Source of the DNA: Megaustenia siamemsis
Taxonomy: Eukaryota > Mollusca > Gastropoda > Stylommatophora > Ariophantidae
Direction of reading: 5' to 3'
DNA: 64,000 nucleotides
Assembly (NCBI GenBank): GCA_032433765.1
Contig: JAVIAB010000041.1
Span: 75,600,232 to 75,664,231, forward strand
The position numbers and the translations under genes were made by a program. Shown piece after piece: positions 10,895 to 21,244 of this stretch. The notes below the pieces were generated by a model. It saw nothing but the letters and a program-made list of their open reading frames with translations, was not told the origin of the DNA and did no database searches. The number at the start of each line of letters is the position of its first letter. The first letter of the stretch is position 1.

Positions 10895-11457
10895 AGTCCC
10901 CGAAGTGTAGAAGTTGTCCCCGAAAGAAATTTGTCCCCGATTTCAGTGAATAAATAAACGTTCATACACGGAATCAGCCCTCTTTTAAAATAATCACTAG
11001 GACTCAGGACGTTACTGAGTTGTGTTTCTTTATCCCAGACTGAGCGGCATTAGCAGGAAGATAAAAGAGAAGACTTGGACATGTTGTGTCGGAGATAGCT
11101 CTTTGAACTCTTGAAGTGCGGTCTACTTCACTTCTATTCCAGTCACTGACTTCTATTGGGATGGGTTTAATTAAAAAAAAAAAAACACTCTCTCCCCACC
11201 CCTGTCTTTCCAGACATCTCCCGCCAAAGTATCTTTCCCAGCCAATTTTCAAATCAGTCCGAGTGTAATGACAGTACAGTGCAGTCGTGTTATCTATTTG
11301 TGATCAGTGGACGTCTGTTTTCATCAATAACTGATCATCTACAGGCAAAAAAAGCATAAGGATGCGCTGCTTTGTAAGTCTCAGTCTGGGTGTATGACAA
11401 ATTATTTTTGTAAAACAGAACCCTCAAAAGATGCTCAACAGAACACTCTAGCTGTTC

Positions 11458-13068
11458 ATGAAAGAATCTTCGCATATCATACTGTACTTCATAATCATAG
11501 TTTCCGCAGTATGGATTGTACAATTCTACAAAAGAAGTTTTCAAGGAAAACAATTTTCCTGTGCAAGAAAAAAGTGTGAATCCATTATTACCAATGTTTT
11601 TGCTCCTTGGGCTATTGATGAACTAAAAATTGACCTCAAATATGTCAGCTTCGTAACATTGTCTTGCGATACATCTAATCATAAACATGTTAAGTTACTT
11701 CTTATTTTAGTTCGTTATTTTCATGTTTATGAGCTGGAAACTTCAGTAAAGACCAAACTGATTGCTTTCATAGATATCCCAGGAGAAACGTCCGACATAA
11801 TATCTGAACAATTGTTGAAAGCAATTGATATTTTTGACTTAAACAAAAAGATTGTTGGACTCTCAGCAGACAATACAAATACAAACTTTGGAGGCTTGTT
11901 GAGGAAAGGGAGAGATAATGTCATAACTAAAATAAAGTCCAAGTTAAACAGACACATAATGGGTCTTGGTTGCAACGCACACATAATTCACAATTGTGCA
12001 AAAACAGCGTTTGATTCCATGCCTATGGATATGGAAGTGATTGTAACAAAAATATTTGGATACTTTCACATTTACACGGCTCGTGTAGAACGCCTAAACG
12101 ACTTCTGTGAATTTGCTGGACAGGAGTTTAAGCAATTATTAGGTTATTCGAATATAAGGTGGTTGTCATTACTTCCAGTCTTGGAAAGAATATTGAAACT
12201 GTATCAATCACTGAGATCTTTCTTCTTGTCAGAAACACATTGTCCTACAATATTGAAACAATTCTTTGAAAACAGTGAATCAGAGCTTTGGCTCAGCTTT
12301 GCTCATTCTCACGCATCACTCTTCCATGAAACAATTAAGGCGATTGAAGGTGACGACAAGGGTGCAACAGAATCAGCACTAGCTGTGAACAATCTCATTA
12401 TAAAATTAGAAACTCAACGCGATGGAAATTTCATCCCACACATGGTAAAGAGTTTGCTAACTGATTTAGTAGAAAGTGGTGACATCCAAATGGAAAGGTA
12501 TTTCCAAATATGTAAAGAATTCTATAATACTGCTGTACATTACTTGCAGTCTTGGAACAAGCACAATGAGGACTTGTCACAACTGAGCTGCCTTCTCTTG
12601 GATAATGTGCCTGAAAGGAAACATTTTGAGAATGCAGTAGAACAGATATCTTCAAAGTGTCATGAAGTTGTAAACGTCAATCGTGATGAGCTCTTTGATG
12701 AATTTACTTATTTGCGAGACCATCTGTTGCAAAAAGAATGTGAGTGGTTCAGTAACAAGCCCCCATGTAGAAAATGGAATGAAGTACTTAGGTACTTGGA
12801 AGAAAATAATGTACCACATGCTAATGTGAAGAGAATTCTTAAACTTTTTATGTGCTTACCTGGCAGCAATGCATCCGTAGAAAGATTATTTTCTCAAATG
12901 AACTACGTCTGGTCCGAAGAGAAATCACGGATTAATGTGAGCACGGTACAAGCCATGTTAACAGTAAAAACTAACATTAATTTATCGTGTGAAAGCTTCA
13001 GTGAAAAACTTGCTTCAAAACATGAGATCTTGAGAAAGATACACTCAAAAAACAAAGTACCATGCTGA
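11458..13068 (+). CDS. hAT transposase (N-terminally truncated, 536 aa)
   Basis: This is a cut-and-paste DNA transposase with an RNase H-like core, acting in the nucleus on the T1 terminal repeats. Visible landmarks: SCDTSNH with Asp 71 and LSADNTN with Asp 138 as probable catalytic aspartates, GLGCNAHIIHNC (about 170-180, the family Cys..His box), and the C-terminal dimerisation region LPGSNASVERLFSQM with the probable catalytic Glu at about 475, followed by WSEEKSRI. The frame is free of stops for the whole core. The N-terminal zinc finger encoded by the related copy at 23788-24419 is missing: a deletion near 11320 and an extra A in the run near 11353 remove it. The true start is therefore lost and Met 11458 is only the first in-frame ATG. 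Function in trans is possible but unproven. Confidence 0.88.
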   Translation: MKESSHIILYFIIIVSAVWIVQFYKRSFQGKQFSCARKKCESIITNVFAPWAIDELKIDLKYVSFVTLSCDTSNHKHVKLLLILVRYFHVYELETSVKTKLIAFIDIPGETSDIISEQLLKAIDIFDLNKKIVGLSADNTNTNFGGLLRKGRDNVITKIKSKLNRHIMGLGCNAHIIHNCAKTAFDSMPMDMEVIVTKIFGYFHIYTARVERLNDFCEFAGQEFKQLLGYSNIRWLSLLPVLERILKLYQSLRSFFLSETHCPTILKQFFENSESELWLSFAHSHASLFHETIKAIEGDDKGATESALAVNNLIIKLETQRDGNFIPHMVKSLLTDLVESGDIQMERYFQICKEFYNTAVHYLQSWNKHNEDLSQLSCLLLDNVPERKHFENAVEQISSKCHEVVNVNRDELFDEFTYLRDHLLQKECEWFSNKPPCRKWNEVLRYLEENNVPHANVKRILKLFMCLPGSNASVERLFSQMNYVWSEEKSRINVSTVQAMLTVKTNINLSCESFSEKLASKHEILRKIHSKNKVPC

Positions 13069-13346
13069 GGCAACAACCTCTTCAGTAGAAATAAGGTACT
13101 GTAAACATTACTTTAATATTGCAATTGATATTTATATGTTGTTTAAATTTTTTTTATTTTAACTTTTTTTTTGGTTATTGAGAAACAAAACTAGCTATTG
13201 TAATTTCATTAAGTGCGTGTATCGCATAAGTACCGTGAATATTAACAAAAATAAAATCAAACAGCAAATAAACACAGTTATTATGAAATTTAAAGTTATC
13301 TTTTTTTGCATCTACAAAATTTCTTGCGCACACACCCATCCACACA

Positions 13347-13349
13347 TAT

Positions 13350-13417
<68 letters not shown>

Positions 13418-13425
13418 CACACACA

Positions 13426-13466
<41 letters not shown>
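13347..13466. repeat. TA and CA microsatellites inside the hAT element
   Basis: Two TA runs are separated by a short CA run. The same arrangement occurs near the right end of the copy at 2655-3371, and a TG/TA version in the inverted copy near 22110-22160. The microsatellite is therefore part of the element. Confidence 0.9.
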
Positions 13467-13467
<1 letters not shown>

Positions 13468-13619
13468 CGTTCGTCCCCGATTTTGTGGGACAGTCTCAGA
13501 AATAAGGAAAAAAATCATCTGAAACGTAAAAAATATGACAAATGTCCCCGAAAACAATGGGGGAAAAAAATGGTCACCCTACCTTTCAAGCTAAACCCTA
13601 GCATAAACCTCTACTGGAG

Positions 13620-13835
13620 ACAAATACTAATAAATGAATATTATTATAGAGGGAAACTTCCTATGCGATAATCAGCGAATCAATTCAGAGGAAGAGGTAT
13701 GTTTACAGCACTCGGAAAAAAAGACAAATAATCAACAACAGAAAAAAAAACAAAGAACAATATGGACCGAAGCAGGATCGAACACGTACTCAGTGGTACA
13801 GCGCCTTGCCACGAAAAGCCAAACCTGTTCACTAG
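13620..13835 (-). mobile_element. SINE-like repeat, family 2, reverse strand
   Basis: This is the reverse complement of the repeat at 855-1070. GATCGAACACGTACTCAGTG at about 13778-13797 is the complement of the B-box segment, and the body with GCGATAATCAGCGAATCAAT and TATAGAGGGAAACTTCC is present. Directly to the right lies the 83-bp segment related to the 40-bp minisatellite, then a plus-strand copy of the same SINE. Confidence 0.65.
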
Positions 13836-13842
13836 CGTTTTC

Positions 13843-13925
13843 CCACAGTGACTCACTACATTGTCACTCACACTATAGAGTCACTGTACACTGAGCACTT
13901 CTGGCTGTGCAACACGTTATACAAA
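13843..13925 (-). repeat. Inverted single copy of the 40-bp minisatellite locus
   Basis: The sequence from CCCACAGTGACTCACTACAT to TGTGCAACACGTTATACA is the reverse complement of about 9615-9700: the left flank of the minisatellite plus its first unit. Here the unit occurs once only. It therefore represents an unexpanded relative of the array. Confidence 0.85.
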
Positions 13926-14095
13926 CCTGTTCCATAGCATTTGGCTTTTCGTGGCGAGGCACTGTGCCACTGAGTACGGGTTTGATCCTGCTTCGGTCCA
14001 TATATTGTGCTTTTTTTTTTTTCTGTTGTTGATTATTTGTAATTTTTTCCGAATGCTGTAAACATACCTCTTCCTCTGAATTGATTCACAAACCT
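13926..14095 (+). mobile_element. SINE-like repeat, family 2
   Basis: It repeats the 855-1070 family: GGCACTGTGCCACTGAGTAC, then GGGTTTGATCCTG (B box with one change), a T-rich linker and TGTAAACATACCTCTTCCTC. The tail beyond GAATTGATTC is absent. Confidence 0.65.
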
Positions 14096-14369
14096 TTATT
14101 CATTGACTTAAAGCATCCAAACATTCACTTCACCTATCCAATATTCTCACTTAAACAGCCACAACAAATATAAATGTCAGATCATTTCTCAGACGTTGTA
14201 GCTCAAACAGGAACGTATGTCGTAGAAAATAACAGAATGGGACAACAATGAATCTCTAAGAAACAAGGCACAAGAAACGACTTAAAAGAAAACATTATAT
14301 AGAAATTAAAAGCTGTTGCCAACATATGCAGTTAATGGCATATTAACAGAACACTATACTGAACACTAA

Positions 14370-15985
14370 CAAAAATGGATAACTAACATCTTCTTGGGGA
14401 AAAAATTGAAGAAAGAAGGCAAGCGAAGAACACTGCCCAATACAAGAAAATAGATAATGAAATACGCAAAATGTCCAAAAAGGCAAAAGAAGACTGGCTA
14501 AGCCAAAGATGTCTAGTAATTGAAATTATGGAAAGTAATCAAGATTTAAGAGGGGTGCACACACAGAAATAAAGAGAGTGACTAATAAAAATATAAAAGC
14601 CACAAAAAGCGGATGCTAGGCAGACAAATAAGGAAAAATGCTAACAGACAATTAAGGTATAATAGATAGATGGCAGGAATATATAACAGAACTATTTCAT
14701 GATCACAGGGACAAGAAACAAATTATGAAATGCACATTATGGCTATAAAATCTTAAAAATCTAAAGTGGAAAAAACTATAAAAACAATGAAAAAGGAAAA
14801 GCGGCAGGACCTGGCAGCATACAGATAGAGATAATGCAGGCCCTAGAAGATTTTGGCACTGAAGTGATCACATACATATGATGCAACGATATATACCATA
14901 AAGGATACATACCAAATGAACTAAAAACATCAACTCTCGTTGCATTGCCACAAAAGAATGGTGTAATTGAATGCAGTGACTTCAGAACAATAAGCCTAAT
15001 GACCCATGTTATAAAAATCTTGCTAAAAGTTATTCAAGGAAGGATTCAGAATAAAATCAATACTGAATTAGATGAGCAACAATTTGGATTTAGGAAAAAT
15101 TGTGGGACAAAAGAAGCCATATTTTGCATGAGGACATTAATCGAAAAGTACACAGAAGTAAACAAACCAATATATGCCTGCTTCATAAACAACTATGATC
15201 TTATCATCAAGCTTGTTTAATCTATACACTGAGCAAATCTTTAAAAAACATCTCAGAGATGCCAGGCCTACAAATGAATGGAAAGATAATCAATAACCTA
15301 AGATATGCTGATGATACTGTATTATTAGCAGAAGATCATAAAGATCTACAACAATTACTTGATGAAATAAACATGACAAGCAAGAAATTTGGATTAGATA
15401 TGAATATCAAAAAGACTAAAACTATGATCATAAGCAAAGAAAATACTCAAAACCCACACGTGGATATAAAAATTGAAGGAATAGACATGGAGACAGTTCA
15501 GAGCTACAACTACTTTGGACATACTATAACCAATGATAGAAAATGTACAACTGAAATAAACAAAAGAATAGGAATTGCAAAAAAAAAGTAATTTTAATGC
15601 CATGAAAAACATACTAACATCAAAACAAATAACACCAGGGTTAAAACTAAGAAGCAAAATGTTATATATTTTCAACATTCCTGTATGGTGCAGAAACATG
15701 GACATTAGACAAGAAAACACAACAGTAAATTGAAGCCTTTGAAATGTGGATTTATAGAAGAATAGATAGAATTTGATAGAAAGAAAAGAAAACAAACGAT
15801 GAAGTCTTAAAACAAGACAAATGAGATTTTGAGGGTATGTTAAAAGACACAACGAGTAACATCAAAAGATGGAAATGTCAACCTATAAATGACCTGCACC
15901 ATCAAAACAACAGACAGGGCAGAGGAATGGCGTTCCGTAGTAGCCAACCTTCGATGCGGAGACGGGCACGCAATGGTGATACTGA
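14370..15985 (+). mobile_element. LINE family B with degenerate reverse transcriptase
   Basis: Segments of the polymerase appear in order. A linker reads KKAKEDWLS (about 14480). Motifs follow: KEKAAGPGSIQIEIMQALE (about 14795-14850), CSDFRTISLMTHVIKILLKV with QQFGFRKNCGTKEAIFCM (frame 14945-15220), then a deletion of the central palm, then INNLRYADDTVLLAEDHKDL (frame 15259-15591). YADD is the catalytic box. After a frameshift come traces of FEMWIYRR and the family 3' end (VVANLRCGDG). Several stops and the palm deletion make it dead. It is the longest copy of family B in the window. Confidence 0.82.
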
Positions 15986-16299
15986 ACACTAACCGTATCT
16001 TTAAGGATTCCCCGGTTATTGGTATCGATTACTGCTCCTCCGACTAAGAGAACCGACTCATAGCTCACTTTCGGCACTCTCCATCCGAGAGGATTACACA
16101 ATTTCCCTCTTTTCTTTAATCTATGGCCTCTTCTACCACTCCTTGCCGCATTTTTTCTTTTCATTGCCTCTCCTGCTCTCTCCCTCATCTTCCTCCGCCC
16201 CCACTTTCCCTTATAGGACCACTTCTTTCGTCTATCTTCAGGGAACCCTTCCACATTCATGTGCACAGATTAGCTCCATTTTGACCCTCGAGACCTAAC

Positions 16300-16690
16300 C
16301 TCTACGGAGATGAAATGTGTTAGACAAATGATAGGAAACAGCCTGAGAGACAAGATCAGAAATGAAGAACTGAGAAAAAAGCTAAGAATAGCTCCCGCCA
16401 TAGAATATATAAAGAAACAACAGATAAAATGGTTTGGCTACGTGACAAGACAGAGCGACCAAAATAAAACACAACGAGCCTTCAATAAACGTTGCGAGAA
16501 CATCAGACCCAAGGGTCGACCACGAGAAAAATGGATTGAAGTAATATTAGAAGTACTAGGAAACATAACAGCAGCAGAGGCAAACGGAAGAGCAAAAGAC
16601 CGCAAATTATATCTCCCCTCAACGCTGAAAGGTAAATGGGGAAGGAAAGAAGAAGAGATCACATTACCCCGTGGACTATATATCACGTGA
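16300..16690 (+). mobile_element. LINE family G, C-terminal fragment
   Basis: The 126-codon frame (16310-16690) reads GNSLRDKIRNEELRKKLRIA, then KKQQIKWFGYVTRQSD and IRPKGRPREKWIEVI, a typical basic LINE C-terminal block, with a longer tail region. It is 5'-truncated. A second copy lies in inverse orientation at 17640-18030 and a third at 62657-62905. Confidence 0.72.
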
Positions 16691-16825
16691 CAAACAGGTC
16701 GTGGTCACTTTTCCTCTTCCGAGCCAGCTTCCCTAAGTTTCACTGGATACCGTCTCCACGTCGTAGGTTGTCTACCTTAGTGCGCCGTTTTACTTTGTGC
16801 CTTGTCCTTATGGTGCGCGCTTTCA

Positions 16826-17000
16826 CTAGTTCAATTCATCTTTTGATGTTATGTCCACTTTAATCTTGGTCTGGCTCGAGTCGTCTACATTGTAAATGGG
16901 TAAAGGCATCAATATGTATAGAAATGCGAATCGGTTGTAATCACATCTTCGGGTAATTTGTACTTTCCACTCCAAGATGACCTTTAGTAGGGTATTGTAT
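16826..17000 (-). mobile_element. LINE family B 3' fragment, reverse strand
   Basis: The minus strand reads LLKVILEWKVQ, then a decayed stretch ending near ATGTTATGTCCACTTTAATC. This corresponds to the family B C-terminus at 9240-9340. It is short and degenerate. Confidence 0.5.
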
Positions 17001-17639
17001 AAATTCAAATTTTCCAAACATTTTAGTTGTATTTTTAGAATTTTCTTAAGTAGTTTTTTTGTGTGAGTACACTACAACATCCATCCTCCAATCGTTCGCT
17101 ATTCCCAGCATTGTTAAGTCATTTTGCTTCGTTAGTGTGGCCTGTCCTGTTCTCAAGTAGTAGGTGTTGGTTTGTGGCAGGTCGAACTTTACTGTTGGCC
17201 TTCATTCGAGCCCTGTCTACGACAGCAGCCAGTTCATGCAGCTCTTTGTTGTGTCGTCACGAGTAACATCTTTAACCTAGCGCTGTCTTGCATGAGCGGC
17301 AAATGTGCTCCATCGTTTGGCTCCAGAGTCAGTGATGGCATCGGTTGTTATCCATCTTCACCAACTTCACAAGGTTTCAAGAGAATGTTAAACGGTTTAT
17401 AAACCAGATTTTTAAACTCAGCGACAGTGGTGTCTTATGCAATTCCATATCACCGTTCTCTACAAGGATATATACGTTTTTTATGCAATCCAGAGAAGCC
17501 GTTGTGGTCCATTGCTTGTACTTCTCAGTGTCTTTTGTAGAAGTACGAGATGCCCTTTGAACTTGGGACTGAATTATTGTGGGCACTAATGATAATGTTT
17601 ACCACGTCGGAGGCCTGACGTTAAATGGAGTGCCAGGAA
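17001..17639. other. Unassigned interval between inverted LINE pieces
   Basis: No recognisable product. A minus-strand frame of 69 codons (17377-17586) has no family signature. The interval is bounded by plus- and minus-strand copies of LINE family G. Confidence 0.4.
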
Positions 17640-18030
17640 TGTCTGGCCACTTCTGATCTGTTATAGCTTCTAATAGAATGTCTTTATATTCTCTTTTTTT
17701 CTCTTTCCCTCCACATTTGCCTTTCAGGGTCGGGGGTCAAATCTACGATCTTTTGCTCTTCTATTGGCCTCTCCTGTTGTTATGTTTCCTAGTGTTTCTA
17801 ATATTCTACCAATCCATCTTACTCGTAGTCCATTCGTCTGCTGTTCTCTCAATGTTTATTGAAAGCTCATCGTGTTGTGTTCTGATCTTTCTGCCTTATT
17901 ACGTGGCCAAACCATTTATCTGATGTTCCTTTATATATTCTATGGCGGGGGCTATTCCTAGCTTTTATCTCAGTTCTTCATTTCTGATCTTATCTCTCAG
18001 GCTGTTTTTTTTTGTCATTCATCTATTACA
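17640..18030 (-). mobile_element. LINE family G, C-terminal fragment, reverse strand
   Basis: This is the reverse complement of the 16300-16690 family. The minus strand contains AACAGCCTGAGAGATAAGAT, then segments matching IAPAIEYIK and WFGHVIRQ, and the 3' part with a GGCAAATGTGGAGGG-like end. Frame is lost in several places. Together with the plus copy it makes a roughly 390-bp inverted pair separated by about 950 bp. Confidence 0.68.
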
Positions 18031-18440
18031 TTTCATCTTGGCATTAGTTTTTTTTTCTTCTTACTGTTCTTGCATCTAGAGTCCTGGTCTGGCATTAGTA
18101 GCACAACGTTGGAATAAGTATATTATTATTGAAGATTGTCTCTATAGCTGTCTTAATAGGCCTCTCTTAGATTGGCATGCAGAATTTGTGGTTATTTGGA
18201 TAGCTCCCTCACAAACTTAAATGGCATAATGAAGAACGTTTCTCTGGCCCTCATGGTTGTTTTCATTTTCTATACATTTTTTATTCTTCACGAAATGCAT
18301 TACACCAGGCTTTCAATTGCTCGACGCTTAGTTTAATACTACCTTTTCTGCTTTCGTAGATTTATTGAACTGCTTCCTGATCTTTTCTGTTTGTTTTTGT
18401 CGTCTGTTAGTCAACGATTTCATGCTCTTCCTTGCTCTTC

Positions 18441-19910
18441 AATTCCTTGACGCAGCCAGTAATAGATGTTCAAATTCCTTGACGCAGCCAGTAATAGATG
18501 TTCAAATTCCTTGACGCAGCCAGTAATAGATGTTCAAATTTCTTGACGCAGCCAGTAATAGATTTCCCAATTCCTTGACGCAGCCAGTAATAGATGTTCC
18601 AATTTCTTGATGCAGCCAGTAATAGATGTTCCAATTCCTTGATGCATCCAGTAATAGATGTTCAAATTCCTTGACGCAGCCAGTAATAGATGTTCCAATT
18701 TCTTGATGCAGCCAGTAATAGATGTTCCAATTCCTTGACGCAGCCAGTAATAGATGTTCCAATTTCTTGATGCACCCAGTAATAGATGTTCCAATTTCTT
18801 GACGCAGCCAGTAATAGATGTTCAAATTCCTTGACGCAGCCAGTAATAGATGTTCCAATTTCTTGATGCAGCCAGTAATAGATGTTCCAATTCCTTGATG
18901 CAGCCAGTAATAGATGTTCCAATTCCTTGACGCAGCCAGTAATAGATGTTCAAATTCCTTGACGCAGCCAGTAATAGATGTTCAAATTTCTTGATGCAGC
19001 CAGTAAAAGATGTTCCAATTTCTTGACGCAGCCAGTAATAGATGTTCAAATTCCTTGATGCAGCCAGTAATAGATGTTCGAATTCCTTGATGCAGCCAGT
19101 AATAGATGTTCCAATTTCTTGATGCAGCCAGTAATAGATGTTCAAATTTCTTGATGCAGCCAGTAACAGATGTTCCAATTTCTTGACGCAGCCAGTAATA
19201 GATGTTCAAATTCCTTGATGCAGCCAGTAATAGATGTTCCAATTTCTTGATGCAGCCAGTAATAGATGTTCCAATTTCTTGATGCAGCCAGTAACAGATG
19301 TTCCAATTTCTTGACGCAGCCAGTAATAGATGTTCCAATTCCTTGATGCAGCCAGTAATAGATGTTCCAATTCCTTGACGCAGCCAGTAATAGATGTTCC
19401 AATTCCTTGACGCAGCCAGTAATAGATGTTCAAATTCCTTGACGCAGCCAGTAACAGATGTTCCAATTTCTTGACGCAGCCAGTAATAGATGTTCAAATT
19501 CCTTGATGCAGCCAGTAATAGATGTTCCAATTTCTTGACGCAGCCAGTAATAGATGTTCAAATTCCTTGACGCAGCCAGTAATAGATGTTCCAATTTCTT
19601 GATGCAGCCAGTAATAGATGTTCCAATTCCTTGACGCAGCCAGTAATAGATGTTCCAATTCCTTGACGCAGCCAGTAATAGATGTTCAAATTCCTTGACG
19701 CAGCCAGTAATAGATGTTCCAATTCCTTGACGCAGCCAGTAATAGATGTTCCAATTCCTTGACTCAGCCAGTAATAGATGTTCCAATTCCTTGACGCAGC
19801 CAGTAATAGATTTCCCAATTCCTTGACGCAGCCAGTAATAGATTTCCCAATTCCTTGACGCAGCCAGTAATAGATTTCCCAATTCCTTGACGCAGCCAGT
19901 AATAGATTTT
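18441..19910. repeat. 32-bp minisatellite, about 46 units
   Basis: Units read TTGACGCAGCCAGTAATAGA TGTTCCAATTCC, with recurrent C/T choices (GACG/GATG, TTCC/TTTC) and CCAA/CAAA variants. Because 32 is not a multiple of 3 and no frame of the minus strand contains a stop in the unit, long overlapping minus-strand frames (up to 182 codons) arise automatically. They are not evidence of a protein. Units at the right end (GATTTCCC variant) form their own block. Confidence 0.95.
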
Positions 19911-20254
19911 CTCGCCGATCCTATCCAGCTTCTGCGTAAAGTTCATCCGCCTATGACGTATTCTATGGCTTCTGTCTACGAGTTGTCTAACTTCTTCTAC
20001 ATCACTGTGTGAGTGTGTCGCTGGCACGGGAGGAGCTTGATTGTTTCTCTCTCTGTCCGTCTATGATGTGAACTATTTAATTACCGGACAGCTCAGTTTG
20101 AATATTCTCAGTTCAGTGGACTGACTCCTGACTGAGATCTTCTGACGTCTTATCTGTCGGTACAGCGCGCTGTTATGCTGTAATTGCTGAACTCCCTATT
20201 TTACGTCTCAAATGCGCGCGCAAGAGCGTTTGTATATGTATGTGTGTGTGGTCT

Positions 20255-20400
20255 AGAGGTAAGACATCGGCCTCTGACTAGAATGGTGACAGTTTTAATT
20301 CCACCAGTGGGAATGTTTAAAAAAAAACAAAAAACTGAATCCGTGGTTTCTTTGTAGTTTTACTTAGCCCTGGTGTCTCGGATAACGGGGGGAGTGGGGG
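20255..20400 (+). mobile_element. Possible tRNA-like SINE, family 3
   Basis: GTGGTCTAGAGGTAAGACAT followed by CGGCCTCTGACTAGAATGGT resembles a tRNA D-arm and anticodon region, and a TTTAATTCCACC segment sits where a B box would be. No second clear copy is seen in the window, so this is tentative. Confidence 0.35.
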
Positions 20401-20544
20401 GGGGGGGGGCATGATTTCCCGTGTGCACTAGCACACGTTAAAGAACTACTGGCAGTTAAAACGGAAAGAGAAAGACAAGAAATAACCAACGACAAATCAC
20501 AAATCTACGCCTACCGATAGCTTAAGGCCGTGCTACATAGTTCG

Positions 20545-20803
20545 GGGAGTCGCAATAGCTCAGTGGTTAGTGAACTGGACTACAAAGGACAAGGGGTAGG
20601 GTTTGATCCCAACCGACGACTTCCGGGTTCACTCAGCCTTAAATGGGTACCGGATTTTCTTCTGGGAAAGTGAAGCGTCACGAGCGTAATACCGACGACA
20701 TTACCCCAAAAATCATGTGATGAAGGTCAGTAAAATTAATGGTCACTAACACCATATTCCATATACGCCACTTGGCGTGACGGGGGCTCTTTACTTTACT
20801 TAT
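20545..20803 (+). mobile_element. SINE family 1, full length
   Basis: The tRNA-derived head has an A box (ATAGCTCAGTGGTTAG, about 20555) and a B box (GGTTTGATCCC). The body follows: GGGTACCGGATTTTCTTCTG, CATTACCCCAAAAATCATGT, CACTTGGCGTGACGGGGG, with a TTTACTTTACTT tail. The head ends GGAG.. and ..CTTCC can pair like an acceptor stem. It is flanked by ATAGTTCG (20537-20544 and 20804-20811), a short target duplication. It does not encode protein and depends on LINE machinery. Confidence 0.88.
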
Positions 20804-20811
20804 ATAGTTCG

Positions 20812-21244
20812 TGCACGCGGGTCGAGGTTTTCTTAAGAGATTCTCAATGTTTCGAGGGGAACATCGGAGCAAATATGGATTAGTCCAGTGTGCAGTGATG
20901 ACGGTCATAACATAACATACATGTATGTATTTTCATGTCCTTATGAATGGATGACTTATGTGGTCAGAATTTTCAGCTATAGCCACATTGATGTTTCGTT
21001 ATTTTGTAATCGAAATCCATTGCTTGATCTGAGTGGTCTCATAGTTGAAAGATCTTTGTTTGATTCATATTCCCCTTTCCCTGTCCCCTTTTCTGTGTAT
21101 CTGGGGCATCCATTTTTCGGGCGAATTAACTTCTACTTCTTTTCTTCCTCATTTGTCTTTCAGAGCCGAAAGGAGATGATTTTACGATATTTTGCTCTAT
21201 CTACTGGTGGCTTCACTAAAGTCATAAAAAAGCGTAATTCCAAA
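20812..21244. other. Interval with a LINE family G 3' trace (reverse strand)
   Basis: Around 21060-21230 the sequence (CTGTCCCCTTTTCTG..., CATTTGTCTTTCAGAGCCGA, GATATTTTGCTCTA) resembles the minus-strand family G tail at 17690-17765. The rest is unassigned. A 120-codon plus-strand frame here has no motif and is read through this antisense trace. Confidence 0.45.

Larger units (their letters stand above)
10862..13581 (+). mobile_element. hAT transposon, family T1, complete ends with 8-bp target duplication
   Basis: The element spans 2720 bp between TAGGGTGACCAT (10862-10873) and its exact inverse ATGGTCACCCTA (13570-13581). It is flanked by a perfect 8-bp direct repeat, CCTTTCAA (10854-10861 and 13582-13589). 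An 8-bp target duplication is the hAT hallmark. Inside are subterminal GTCCCC motifs, one 536-codon transposase frame and a CA/TA microsatellite near the right end. The perfect duplication and terminal repeats suggest a fairly recent insertion. The transposase lacks its N-terminal DNA-binding finger, so this copy is probably not autonomous. Confidence 0.95.

Noticed and set aside
15394..15852. 152-codon minus-strand frame
   Set aside because: Antisense shadow of LINE family B polymerase sequence on the plus strand.
18502..19882. Many minus-strand frames with LLLAASRNWNIYYW repeats
   Set aside because: Product of a 32-bp minisatellite open in all minus frames. Not evidence of a leucine-rich or other repeat protein.
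20545..20625. Functional tRNA gene
   Set aside because: A and B boxes and an acceptor-like stem are present, but the T and anticodon arms do not fold properly and a SINE body follows. Repeated in many copies.
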